Below, one piece after another: positions 19,387 through 28,456 of a stretch of 64,000 bases of DNA. The stretch lies in the NCBI RefSeq assembly GCF_022919215.1, contig NZ_CP095046.1:913501-977500 (forward strand), in the 5' to 3' direction. Every line of letters begins with the position of its first letter. Within the stretch, counting starts at the first letter, position 1. This stretch comes from Hymenobacter cellulosilyticus. GTDB lineage: Bacteria; Bacteroidota; Bacteroidia; Cytophagales; Hymenobacteraceae. The position numbers and the translations under genes were made by a program. The notes under the pieces are model-generated. The model did not search any database and was not told the origin of the DNA. It saw only the letters and a program-made list of their open reading frames with translations.

Positions 19387-20329
19387 TGGAGTGAAGCTGC
19401 TGAGTCGGCACCACGCGCACCCCGCCGGGGCTGATGCGGGTAACGTAAGTATGAAAGTCGATGCCTAAATCGCTGTAAATCTGCTGCATGGCCTGGGCTA
19501 CGGCCTGGGCCGTTTCCTCGGTGCGGCTCAGCATGAAGATGGACGGGCCCGAGCCGGAAATGCCGCCGCCCAAAGCCCCGGCCAGCCGGCTCTGCTCTTT
19601 CACGGCCGCAAAGCCCGGAATCAGGATGCTGCGCACGGGCTCGATGATGACGTCTTCCAGGGAGCGGCCAATCAGGTCGTAGTCGCCCTTAAGCAGGCCC
19701 GCCACCAGCCCGCCCACGTTGCCCCATTGCCGGATGGCGTCTTTGAGCAAAACTTCCTTTTTGAGAATCTGGCGGGCATCGGAAGTCTTGACCTCAATCT
19801 GGGGATGGACCACTGTCACGTGCAGTTCAGGCGCGGGCAAAGTCACAATGTCGAGCTTGGGTTCGGTGGCCCGGATCAGCGTGACGCCCCCGTAGATGGC
19901 CGGCGCGATGTTGTCGGCGTGTTGCACGCCGGAGGCCACTTCCTCCCCGAACATGGCAAAGCGCACCAGCTCTTCCTGGCTGAATGGATTGCCCAGCAGC
20001 TCATTAGCCCCCACCACGGCCCCGGCCGCGCTGGCCGCACTGCTGCCGATGCCGCTGCCGGGCTTGATGTTTTTCTGAATGCGGACCTCGATGCCGGTGC
20101 CCGCCGGCGCTTCACGCAGCAAGGCCAACAGGGCCGCCCCGGCCACGTTGCGGGTAGGCTCGGTGGGCAGGTTATAGTCGTCCTCGTTGATGATGGTCAC
20201 GCCCGGCGTGTCGGTCAGGCGCAGGTGCATGGTGTCGGTGGGCGTGGCCAGGGCAAAGCCCAGCACGTCGAAGCCGCAGACCACGTTGGCCACGGTGGCC
20301 GGAGCCAGTACGGTTACAGAAGCAGACAT
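19373..20329 (-). CDS. thrB: Homoserine kinase
   Basis: 318 residues from ATG 20329. GHMP kinase that phosphorylates homoserine. Visible motifs are ATVANVVCGFDVLGFAL at the N-terminus, the ATP-binding loop KPGSGIGSSAASAAGAVVG, and GGGISGSGPSIFML near the C-terminus. It begins 28 bp after the thrA stop and overlaps thrC by 14 bp. Confidence 0.95.
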   Translation of the reverse strand: MSASVTVLAPATVANVVCGFDVLGFALATPTDTMHLRLTDTPGVTIINEDDYNLPTEPTRNVAGAALLALLREAPAGTGIEVRIQKNIKPGSGIGSSAASAAGAVVGANELLGNPFSQEELVRFAMFGEEVASGVQHADNIAPAIYGGVTLIRATEPKLDIVTLPAPELHVTVVHPQIEVKTSDARQILKKEVLLKDAIRQWGNVGGLVAGLLKGDYDLIGRSLEDVIIEPVRSILIPGFAAVKEQSRLAGALGGGISGSGPSIFMLSRTEETAQAVAQAMQQIYSDLGIDFHTYVTRISPGGVRVVPTQQLHSNAVL

Positions 20330-20357
20330 AAAGTGAAATTGAGCGTCTGAAGAAAAC

Positions 20358-22800
20358 TTAGCCCCGGGCCGTGCGGATGATGTCGGCAAATACGCCCGAA
20401 GCCGTTACCTCGGCCCCGGCCCCGGCGCCTTTGATAACCATGGGCTGCTCGGGGTATCGGTCGGTGTAGAACAGCACCGCGTTGTCTTTGCCGTGCAGGG
20501 CGTAGAAATCGTGGCCGGGTGCAATGGACTGCAATCCTACGCTGGCTTTACCGTCGGCGTAGCGGGCCACGAATTTGAGCTTCTTGCCCTGAGCAGCGGC
20601 GGCTTCGTAGAGGCTGCGGAAATGGTCTTCGTGCACGGCCAGCTGCTCGTAGAAGTCTTCCACGCTGCCCTGCATGCACGACTCGGGCAGGAAGGACACG
20701 TTCTGAATCTGCTCCATTTCCAGCTTTTCACCGGTTTCCCGGGCCAGAATCAAAATCTTGCGGGCCACGTCGGTGCCGCTGAGGTCGAGGCGGGGGTCGG
20801 GCTCGGTATACCCTTCGGCCTGGGCCTGGCGCACCACCTCGGCGAAGGGCCGCTTACCGTCGTAGTTATTGAATACGAAGTTGAGCGTGCCCGACAGTAC
20901 CGCCTCAATCCGGTTGACCACGTCGCCGCTGCGCAGCAGGTCGTTGAGCGTGCCAATGATGGGCAGGCCGGCACCCACGTTGGTTTCGAACAGAAAATCG
21001 GTATTGAACTCCTGGGCCAGCGACTTCAGTCGGGCGTAGTTCACGTACTCCGAGGCGCAGGCAATCTTGTTGCAGGCCACTACAGCCACACTTTTTTCCA
21101 GCAACGCTCCGTACACCTGGGCCACGTCGGCACTGGCTGTCACGTCCACAAACACGGCGTTGCGCAGGTTGCGGGCGTGAATGGCTTCGACCAGCGTAGG
21201 CAAGTGCAGCGGCTCGCCGTCGGCCAGGGCCTGCTTCCACTCACCGGGCTCCAGGCCGTGCTCGTGCAGGGCAAATTTGCTGCTGTTGGCCACGCCCACC
21301 ACCCGCACGTTGAGCTTGAGCTTTTCCTGGAGGTAGGCCTGCTGCCGGTCCAGCTGCTCCAGCAGCTTGCTGCCCACGTTGCCCACGCCCACCACAAACA
21401 GGTTGACCTGCTTGGCGGTGGCTTCGAAGAACGACTCGTGCAGCACGTTGATGGCCTTTTTCACGTCCTGGGCCCGAATCACGGTGGAAATGTTCTTCTC
21501 CGACGAGCCCTGGGCAATGGCCCGGATGTTGACCCCGTTGTTGCCCAGGGCCCCAAACATCCGGCCGCTGATGCCGGTGTGGTTTTTCATGTTCTCACCC
21601 ACCAGCGCCACAATGGCCAGGTCGGTTTCCAGGTGCAGCGGGTCCACTTTGCCCACGGCAATTTCGTAGGCAAACTCCTCGTCCACGGAGCGTTGGGCCG
21701 CCGCCGCGTCGCGGGCGTTGATGGCCACGCTGATGGAGTGCTCCGAGGAGCTCTGAGTTATCAGAATTACGTTGATTTTCTCCCGGGCCAGGGCTTCAAA
21801 CAGCCGCTTCGAAAAGCCCGGAATGCCCACCATGCCGCTGCCTTCGAGGCTAAGCAAGGCCAGCTGTGCAATGCTGGACAACCCGCGCACAATGTGGTTG
21901 TTGGCCGGCGGACTCACTTCCACCAGAGTGCCGTGGTCGGTGGGGCGAAGGTGTTCTTGATCCACAACGGAATGCCCTGGCTCATCACCGGCTGAATGGT
22001 GGGCGGGTAGAGCACCTTGGCCCGAAGTGCGACAGTTCCATGGCTTCCTGGTAGGAAATGCGCGGAATGGGCCGGGCGTGGGGCACCAGGCGCGGGTCGG
22101 CCGTCATCATGCCGCTCACGTCGGTCCAGATTTCCAGGCGGCTGGCGCCCAGGGCTCCAGCAAAAATGGCGGCCGTGTAGTCGGAGCCGCCGCGGCCCAG
22201 CGTGGTGGTAATGCCCTGTTCGTCGGCGGCAATAAAGCCCGGCACCAGGTATAAAGCTTCCGGTTGGCCGGCTACGAAGTCGTTGATGAGCTGATTGGTA
22301 GCGGCAAAGTCGACGGCGGCAAAGCCGTGCTGGGAATTGGTGCGGATCAGCTGGCGGCTATCCTGCCACTGGTGGGCTACCTGCCGGCCTTTGAGGCTGG
22401 CCGCCACGATTTGCGAGGAAAGCAGCTCCCCGAAGCTCATCACCCGGTCGAGGGTACGCACGCTCAGTTCCCGGAGCAGGAACACCCCGTCGCAGATGCT
22501 TTCCAGCTCGTTGCAGTGCTTCTTGACCAGGCTCAGCACGCTGCTCTGGCTTACCACCGGCACCAGCTCCCGGGCGGCTTCCATGTGGCGGCTTTCGATG
22601 TGGCGCAGGCGTTCCTTGTAGTCCTCCTGCCCGGTGGCAGCAAGGCGGCCGGCTTCAATCAGCGCGTCGGTAATGCCGCCCAGGGCCGATACTACCACGA
22701 TGGTGGTTTCCTGCTGGGCCGCGGCCGTTGCAATGTCAATAACCTTGGAAATGTTGGCCGCATTGGCCACCGACGTACCCCCGAATTTTAGAACCTGCAT
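20358..22800 (-). CDS. thrA: Bifunctional aspartate kinase/homoserine dehydrogenase I (two frameshifts)
   Basis: About 814 residues after repair, the normal ThrA size. The kinase domain starts MQVLKFGGTSVANA and includes FGELLSSQIVAASL and TTLGRGGSDYTAA. Two ACT domains follow, then homoserine dehydrogenase with FVVGVGNVGSKLLEQL, CNKIACAS and LSGTLNFVFNNYD. The frame breaks in GGCCC at 22019-22023 (one base restores FGAKVLYPPTIQPVMSQGIP) and in GGGG at 21942-21945 (one base restores FAPTDHGTLVE). Catalyses the first and third steps from aspartate to threonine. First gene of the operon, regulated by the leader at 22801-23040. Confidence 0.95.
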
Positions 22801-22826
22801 ACCGTTTAATGTAGAAAGAACACACG

Positions 22827-22875
22827 AAAAAGCCCGGGCGTGGAGGAATCCCCTGTGGGGTCCTCGGCTCGGGCT
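22827..22875 (-). terminator. Attenuator terminator of the thr operon
   Basis: On the minus strand AGCCCG (22875-22870) pairs with CGGGCT (22836-22831), with inner GAGGA/TCCTC and CCCC/GGGG pairing, then a T tract (22831-22827). It lies about 30 bp upstream of thrA and is the transcription stop arm of the attenuator. Confidence 0.8.
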
Positions 22876-22930
22876 GCAACTCTGAAAAGAAACGTTGGGA
22901 AAAAGAGGTAGGTGCAGCCCGGTTACCGGG
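22868..22930 (-). promoter_or_regulatory. thr attenuator antitermination segments
   Basis: Read on the minus strand: segment 1, CCCGG (22930-22926), in the last codons of the leader ORF; segment 2, CCGGGCTGCA starting right after the stop codon (from 22922 to 22913); segment 3, TGCAGCCCG (22878-22870); segment 4, CGGGCT (22836-22831). Segments 1:2 form a hairpin with the leader stop TAA in the loop, 2:3 share a perfect 9-bp pairing, and 3:4 form the terminator. This is the classical layout of ribosome-mediated attenuation. Confidence 0.75.
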
Positions 22931-23009
22931 TTGTTGTGACCATACCTGTGACTGTTGTAATGACAGTCAGGGCGCGGGAAAAAGCAGCTGTAGCGGTTGG
23001 CTGAAGCAT
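22923..23009 (-). CDS. thrL: thr operon leader peptide
   Basis: A 28-residue ORF whose C-terminal part reads TVITTVTGMVTTTR, with 7 Thr, 3 Val and 1 Ile in 13 residues just before the final Arg. Such regulatory runs are expected upstream of thrA, since ThrA products feed both threonine and isoleucine. The stop TAA sits in the loop of a CCCGG/CCGGG hairpin. No Shine-Dalgarno is visible, which is normal for this phylum. Start ATG 23009 lies 22 bp after a -7-like box. Translation of this peptide is inferred. Confidence 0.75.
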   Translation of the reverse strand: MLQPTATAAFSRALTVITTVTGMVTTTR

Positions 23010-23031
23010 CAGGCGCGTTGAATATTGAGCC

Positions 23032-23038
23032 CAAAGTA
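23032..23038 (-). promoter_or_regulatory. -7-like box of the thr leader
   Basis: On the minus strand TACTTTG, one base shorter than TAnnTTTG, lies 22 bp before the leader-peptide ATG. Confidence 0.35.
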
Positions 23039-23169
23039 GTGAATTATCCGGCCCGCGCAACGCCTTCCCCGCTTTAAAGCGTGTTAAATTTTTGCTCAGC
23101 CCGTCCAGCTTGCCACCCGCCGCCCCTCCGGCGCTGCTCGTCCAAAGCCCCTGACCGGCGCTGACCGCT

Positions 23170-23379
23170 ACTGTTCCTGCCCTCCTTGCCACCGCTCCTG
23201 CGATGGTTTCCACCGTCCCTGCGGTCATTGCCACCGTCTCTGCGATAATTCACACTGTCTCTGCGGTCATTGCCACATTCTCTGCGATGATTCACGCTGC
23301 CCCTGCGCCCGTTGCCGGCCTCTCTGCAATGATTCACACCGCCTCTGCGAAGGTTACCGGCCTCTCTCTAATGATTCAC
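23170..23379. repeat. Ten tandem 21-bp degenerate repeats
   Basis: Ten consecutive units of exactly 21 bp, with a shared core TCTGCG-N3-ATT and alternating ends CAC or GCC, giving a partial 42-bp period. No unit has lost length. The plus frame would encode heptads such as TVSAVIA and TFSAMIH, and the minus frame GNDRRDG-type heptads, but neither has a convincing start or family. It lies between the thr leader and the prfA promoter. The remainder of 23045-23510 shows no gene. Confidence 0.8.
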
Positions 23380-23514
23380 GCCGGAGTAGATGGTCTAGGG
23401 GTTTGGGACGCTGACTTCCGCCGCTTTGGCGGCTTGGCGCAGCCAATGTAGGGGCTACCCTATATTCTATCAGTTACCTGGAACGCGGGCCCGGGTTCAT
23501 CGTGTTTGTTTCCT

Positions 23515-23522
23515 TACCTTTG
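23515..23522 (+). promoter_or_regulatory. -7 promoter box of prfA
   Basis: TACCTTTG fits TAnnTTTG exactly and lies 29 bp upstream of ATG 23552. A TTTG at about 23505 is too close to be a standard -33 element. Confidence 0.55.
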
Positions 23523-23551
23523 CATAGCAAATACAATTCCCTGAAGGCAAG

Positions 23552-24621
23552 ATGCTAGATAAACTGGAGGCCATTCGCCAGCGCTACGAAGACGTAAACG
23601 AGCAGCTGATGCAGCCCGAGGCCATGAGCGACATGAAGCGCTACAAGACCTTGAATAAAGAGTATAAGGACCTCGGCAAAATCGTGACCGAGTACCGGAA
23701 TTATCAGCAGGTGCTCTCCAACATCGAGGGCGCCCGCGAAGTTATTGCCACCGAAAAGGACGAGGACTTCCGGCAGATGGCCAAAGACGAGCTCGAAACC
23801 CTGCTGCCCGAGCAGGAACGCCTCGAAACCGTCATCAAGGAGCTGCTGATTCCCAAAGACCCGAACGACTCGAAGGATATCATCATGGAAATCCGGGCCG
23901 GGGCCGGTGGCGACGAAGCGGCCATCTTCGCCGGCGACCTGCAGCGCATGTACATGCGCTTTGCTGAGCGCCAGGGCTGGAAGATGGAGCTCGTGGACGC
24001 TACCGAAGGCACTTCGGGTGGTTACAAGGAAATTATCCTGGCCGTAAAAGGCGAGGACGTGTACGGCAAGCTTAAGTTTGAGAGCGGCGTGCACCGCGTG
24101 CAGCGCGTGCCGGCCACCGAAACCCAGGGCCGCATTCACACCTCGGTGGCTTCCATCGTGGTAATGCCCGAGGCCGAGGAACTCGACGTACAGATTGACA
24201 TGAACGACGTGCGCAAGGACCTGTTTATGTCGTCGGGCCCCGGTGGTCAGTCGGTAAACACGACCTACTCGGCCGTGCGCCTCACCCACTTGCCCACCGG
24301 CCTGGTGGCCCAGTGCCAGGACCAGAAGTCGCAGCTCAAGAACTTCGACAAGGCCCTGCAGGTACTTCGCTCCCGCCTCTACGAAATTGAGCTGGCCAAA
24401 AAGAACGAAGCCGAAGGCGCCCAGCGCAAGAGCATGATTGGCGGCGGCGACCGGTCGGACAAAATCCGCACCTATAACTACCCCAGGGCCGCGTTACCGA
24501 CCATCGCATCGGCTACACGGTCTACAACCTGGCCAGCGTGATGGAAGGCAACATCGACGACTTCGTCGAGCAGCTGCGCATCGCCGAAAGCGCCGAGCGT
24601 CTGCAGGAAGGCGTGGCGTAA
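23552..24621 (+). CDS. prfA: Peptide chain release factor 1 (one frameshift)
   Basis: About 356 residues after repair. Recognises UAA and UAG stop codons and triggers peptide release. The catalytic GGQ is in [17 protein letters not shown], and the PAT-type stop-recognition region appears as [16 protein letters not shown]. The frame breaks in CCCC near 24481-24484; one extra C restores [19 protein letters not shown] and the normal C-terminus up to 24621. An intact release factor is essential, so a real disruption is very unlikely. Confidence 0.94.
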
Positions 24622-24654
24622 GCGCAATGCACTAAGCTGCCCTGTATTCCGTTT

Positions 24655-24737
24655 GTCATCCTGAGTTTGCGAAGGACCTTACTGCGCTAGAACACATTGT
24701 TCCACGGCTCTAAGGTTGTTTGCAAGCTCAGGATGAC
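24655..24737. repeat. REP-like palindromic element, second copy
   Basis: GTCATCCTGAG (24655-24665) and CTCAGGATGAC (24727-24737) form the outer stem, with a GAAGGACCTT-like inner part and a loop of about 40 bases. Same family as the element at 3405-3517. It follows prfA by about 35 bp. Confidence 0.75.
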
Positions 24738-24766
24738 CCGTTTTTACCCTGACCCATATCCTTGCT

Positions 24767-26255
24767 ATGCGCTTTCTGCTACCCTGCCTGCTCGTATTGT
24801 CGTGCCTGCTTACTGTGCTGCCGGGCTGTGAGCCGAAGGAAGACCTGTTTACCACCGACCCTGGTGCCAAGCTCGAATTCTCGGCCGATACAGTGCTGTT
24901 CGACACAGTTTTTACCCAGGTAGGCACAGTCACGAAACGCCTGTGGGTGTATAACCGCAACAGCCGGGCCGTGAAAGTGGAGCAGATCAGTGTGCTGAAC
25001 CCGGCCGTGTCGGAGTACTCCCTAATCGTAAACGGGGATGCTGGGCCAGTGGCCAACAACGTTGAAATCCGGGGCAAGGACAGCCTGCTGGTGCTAGTGC
25101 GGGCCAAGCTCGGGCCCGGCGGCGCCCAGCCCGAAGGCAAGCCTTTCCTGATTGCCGACCAGCTCCGGTTCAAGACCAACGGCAACGACCAGCAGGTAGA
25201 GCTGGTGGCGTACGGGCAGAACGCCTTTTTTCACCGGGGCGTGCTGGCCTGCAACGAGGTATGGCGCAAAGACAAGCCCCACGTGCTGCCCAGTTCGGTG
25301 CTGGTGCCTGCCGGCTGCGTGCTTACCATCGAGGCCGGAGCCCGGGTATACGCCCACGCCGGAGCCGCTATTATCGTGAAAGGCACGCTGCGGGTAAACC
25401 CCGACTATGCCCCTACCGGCCCCATCAAGCCCACCGACCCCAACATCGTGCGCTTCTCCGGCGACCGGCTCGAGCCTTTCTACAACGAAGTTCCCGGACA
25501 GTGGGCCGGGATTCAGTTCGACTCGGTCAGCAGCCGCAACAACCTGATTCGCTACGCCGAAATCAAGAATGCCGGCTTCGGTCTGCTCGTCTACAACCCG
25601 GGCAACCAGCAGCCCCGCCCCGGGTAACCGTCGAAAACACCATCATTAAGAACATTTCCGGCTCGAAGCTATCCTTTGCCAACGGCGGCCAAACCTTCGA
25701 TGGAGCCGGGGTGCTGAGCATTGCCGGCGAGTTTAACCTGACCAATTGCCTGTTTACCAACTGCGGCGAATATGCTATTCTCGGGTTGGCCGGGGCACCT
25801 TCAACCTGAATTTCTGCACCGTTGCCAACTTCACGCCCCTGTTCCGGCGCGAATCAGAGTCTCTGGCCTTCACGAATGAGCCAGCGGCAAAGTGGACCGC
25901 CCAGCCGATAGTAACGCGGATAGCTATTCGCAACTCCATTATCTGGGGCTCCATTCCGGATGAGTTGCTGTTTAGCAATGGCAATGACTACGCCGAGCTG
26001 ACCGTGCGCAACACCGTACTGCGCACTCAGCGCTACAAGACCGGCTTCGACACCAACGGTAACCTGATCAATAAAGACCCTAAGTTTAAGCGGCCCGCGG
26101 GCCAGTATGCTGACAAGTTCGACTACAGCCTCGATACGCTCTCCCAGGTGCTCGATAAGGCTCAGCCGTTTGGCGGCGTCGGCACGGACCTGCTCAACCG
26201 GCCCCGCAACTCAAGGACCCCCGACCCGGGAGCTTACGAGCGTCTAGACCCTTAA
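24767..26255 (+). CDS. Right-handed beta-helix lipoprotein (two frameshifts)
   Basis: About 496 residues after repair. Lipoprotein signal with lipobox LPGC, then an Ig-like domain (DTVFTQVGTVTKRLWVYN) and parallel beta-helix repeats (ENTIIKNISG, LTNCLFTNCG, IAIRNSIIWG). Frame breaks lie in CCCC at 25618-25621 (restored reading continues into VTVENTIIKN) and in GGG at 25783-25785 (restores AILGVGRGTFNLNFC). Probably an outer-membrane lipoprotein of carbohydrate- or surface-binding type. No catalytic residues were identified. Convergence of two breaks in one gene argues for sequencing error, since the frames resume at once. Confidence 0.83.
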
Positions 26256-26262
26256 TACTGCC

Positions 26263-26691
26263 ATGATCTGGATTCAGAAACGCCTGCGGATGCCGGCCGT
26301 GCGCCGCGGCTTCCACCTTATTACCGACGTGCTGGTGGCCGAATTGCCCGAGCTGGAACAGATTAAGATGGGCACCGTCCACTTTTTTATCCAGCACACC
26401 TCGGCCAGCCTGAGCATCAACGAAAACGCCGACCCCACCGTCCGCCACGATTTTGAGCAGTATTTCAACCGGGCCGTTCCGGAAAATGCTCCTTACTTCC
26501 AGCACACCCAGGAAGGCCCCGACGACATGCCGGCCCACCTGAAAGCCGCCACGCTGGGCACTTCCGTCTCCATCCCGATTACCAACGGGGAATTGGCCCT
26601 GGGTACCTGGCAGGGCGTGTATCTGGGAGAACACCGCAACCACGGCGGCCGCCGCTGGATAGTGGCCACCATCATGGGCACGGAAGGATAA
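26263..26691 (+). CDS. yjbQ: YjbQ family protein (UPF0047)
   Basis: 142 residues covering the whole UPF0047 fold. Motifs: GFHLITDVLVAELPEL, FFIQHTSASLSINENADPTV, GTSVSIPITNGELALGTWQG and YLGEHRNHGGRR. Some members show weak thiamine phosphate synthase activity; the physiological role is unclear. It starts 7 bp after the beta-helix gene, so they may share a transcript. Confidence 0.9.
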   Translation: MIWIQKRLRMPAVRRGFHLITDVLVAELPELEQIKMGTVHFFIQHTSASLSINENADPTVRHDFEQYFNRAVPENAPYFQHTQEGPDDMPAHLKAATLGTSVSIPITNGELALGTWQGVYLGEHRNHGGRRWIVATIMGTEG

Positions 26692-26772
26692 AATCCGTTA
26701 AAATAAAGCCGACCCGGGCAAGGCCAAGCAGTAAATATTTGCGTATGAGGCAATAAAGGCCTTTGTCGCGCT

Positions 26773-27348
26773 ATGTTTTCTGCTGTCCTGCTTCCTTCGG
26801 TCAAACTCGTCTCTGCCCTGGCAGTGTGCGTCGCGGTTAGCATGGGTCTGGAGCCTAATGGCAGCGCACAGGCCAGCCGCACGCAGACTGAGCCGCCTAC
26901 CTCGCCCAAGCGCCGCACGGTAGCCCGGCCTGGAGCGGCCAAAACCACCTGCGTTACGACCAACGACACATTGGCCGGTCAGCCTTTCGGTACCGAGCCC
27001 ACCGTCGGACAACTGTTGCAGGCCGGCGCCAGAGTCATTTCCCGCAAGTCGTTTGCCAACGTGCACGAGAAAGGCCAGACCGACACGATTCTGACGCTGC
27101 AGCACCAGGGCAACCAGTTCGAGTTCTACTGTATGCCCGAGCAGCGTCTGTTACGGCGCGCCGTTATTATCAACTTCACTCCTGCCTACGGGCAGCGCCT
27201 GCGCCAAACCCTGGATGCTTCTACGCGACAGAATGGTGGCTCTTGCGCCAAAGTGCAGATTCGGGATACTGAGCGTACCAACAACGTATCGGCTACTTTC
27301 TCGGCGGGCAAACCTTCGGTAGCTCACGTGGAGCCTTATCTGGATTAA
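26773..27348 (+). CDS. Hypothetical secreted protein
   Basis: 191 residues with an N-terminal hydrophobic signal-like segment (VKLVSALAVCVAVSMGL) and an Ala/Ser/Thr-rich linker. The mature part contains TDTILTLQHQGNQFEFYC and LLRRAVIINFTPAYGQRLR. No known domain is recognised. Probably periplasmic or exported. A convergent gene follows 10 bp later, with no obvious terminator between. Confidence 0.65.
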   Translation: MFSAVLLPSVKLVSALAVCVAVSMGLEPNGSAQASRTQTEPPTSPKRRTVARPGAAKTTCVTTNDTLAGQPFGTEPTVGQLLQAGARVISRKSFANVHEKGQTDTILTLQHQGNQFEFYCMPEQRLLRRAVIINFTPAYGQRLRQTLDASTRQNGGSCAKVQIRDTERTNNVSATFSAGKPSVAHVEPYLD

Positions 27349-27357
27349 GCAGCAAGA

Positions 27358-27881
27358 TTAGTAAGCCCGGCGCCAGCCGTAGTACCAGCCAACACCACTG
27401 TAAATAGCCAGCGTTAGGGCCAGGTAATAATCGGGTAAGGCAACCATTACCCAAGCACTAGGCAGGCATTCCCGGCACAAAAAGGACAGAAATGGGCTTA
27501 GCGCTCCTGCCCATATGATGCCTACCAGCCAAGCCGGCAGCCACTGGCTCTGCCGCAGCCGGCGCCACCAGAACAGCTGAGCCAGTAACAGCGGCAGCAC
27601 TCTTAGGACAGCAGCCCACCAATACGGGCCGGTATATAGGTTAACGAAGGTAAACCGCTCGGCCTCCCCTCAAAAAAGTAAAGCTGCCAGACCTTATTCA
27701 TGACAAGGAGTATGCTTATCAGCCCTCCTGCAGCCAGCAGGAGGTTAACACTCCGTAGTGCCGACCGGGCTTGGTCGCGGCGCGGGCCGGTGGCTAAAGC
27801 TAGCAGCACTGGTGCTACCAGGGCGTAACTGGTATCGTTAGACGCCAAAACTTGAGAGAGAAACTGCAGAATAGCTTCCAA
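27358..27881 (-). CDS. Hypothetical integral membrane protein (one frameshift)
   Basis: Two short ORFs (27603-27881 and 27358-27600) fuse when one G is added in the CCC run at 27615-27617, giving about 174 residues with continuous membrane character: SYALVAPVLLALATG, SVNLLLAAGGLISILLVMN, VLPLLLAQLFWWRRL, WLVGIIWAGALSPF and LALTLAIYSGVGWYYG. No family is recognised. It starts 6 bp after the lipoprotein gene upstream, so it is the third gene of the gpmI operon. Confidence 0.65.
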
Positions 27882-27887
27882 CCAAAC

Positions 27888-28456
27888 TTAAGGCAGCACG
27901 GTAACCGTTGCCGAGTAACGCAGCGTATCGAATAGAACCAGCTTCTGCACGCCCCGCACCCGGTAGGTTTTCAGTAGCCCATTTTGGTAGCTCAGCGCCA
28001 GAAACTTGCGCGAGAAAAACAGCGGGTTGTCCTGGGTCAGAGTCGCCTCAATGGTGCCCGAAGAAGTCCCGTCGCCGCTTACCCGTAACTGATCCACAAT
28101 GTTCTCAATGATGCCTTTGCGGCGGTATTCCTGAGCTCCATTTACCGGGCTGCCTATTGCTTCGTAGGCACCGCGCAGGGCAGGCTTATTGATGTCGGCT
28201 TGGTAGAAAATCTGTAGCTCCTTGCTCCAGTCGACCTTCTCCACCCGCGTGGTTTCCATCTGTCCGTCGCGCAGCATTACCTGTTTTTCCACGGCCGGCT
28301 GGCGCTGGGTGAGTTGGGCCGCCTGATTGTCCAGAAAGCCTTTTACGTCGAAATACAGCGGCTTACGGACTGGTTGGCCGGGCGGGCAGCCTCCTGCTGC
28401 TCACTACAGGACGTAGCGAGTAACAGGACGGCCGCGGCCCACCATGCTCTATGCAT
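27888..28456 (-). CDS. Hypothetical lipoprotein overlapping gpmI (one frameshift)
   Basis: ATG 28456 gives a lipoprotein signal with lipobox LATSC. The frame then breaks near 28363-28364, where adding one A (minus strand) joins the signal to KPLYFDVKGFLDNQAAQLT and the remaining ORF. About 189 residues. The mature part includes VDWSKELQIFYQADINKPA and SGTIEATLTQDNPLFFS. No domain is recognised. Its start overlaps the gpmI stop by 8 bp. This is the only break in the window that is not in a G/C run. Confidence 0.68.

Noticed and set aside
20493-21995. 500-residue plus-strand ORF opposite thrA
   Set aside because: Antisense shadow of the homoserine dehydrogenase and aspartate kinase coding sequence.
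23170-23379. CRISPR array
   Set aside because: Units are contiguous without unique spacers and no cas genes are present.
23074-23451. Overlapping ORFs on both strands through the 21-bp repeats
   Set aside because: They only reflect the repeat in open frames; neither has a supported start or a known domain.
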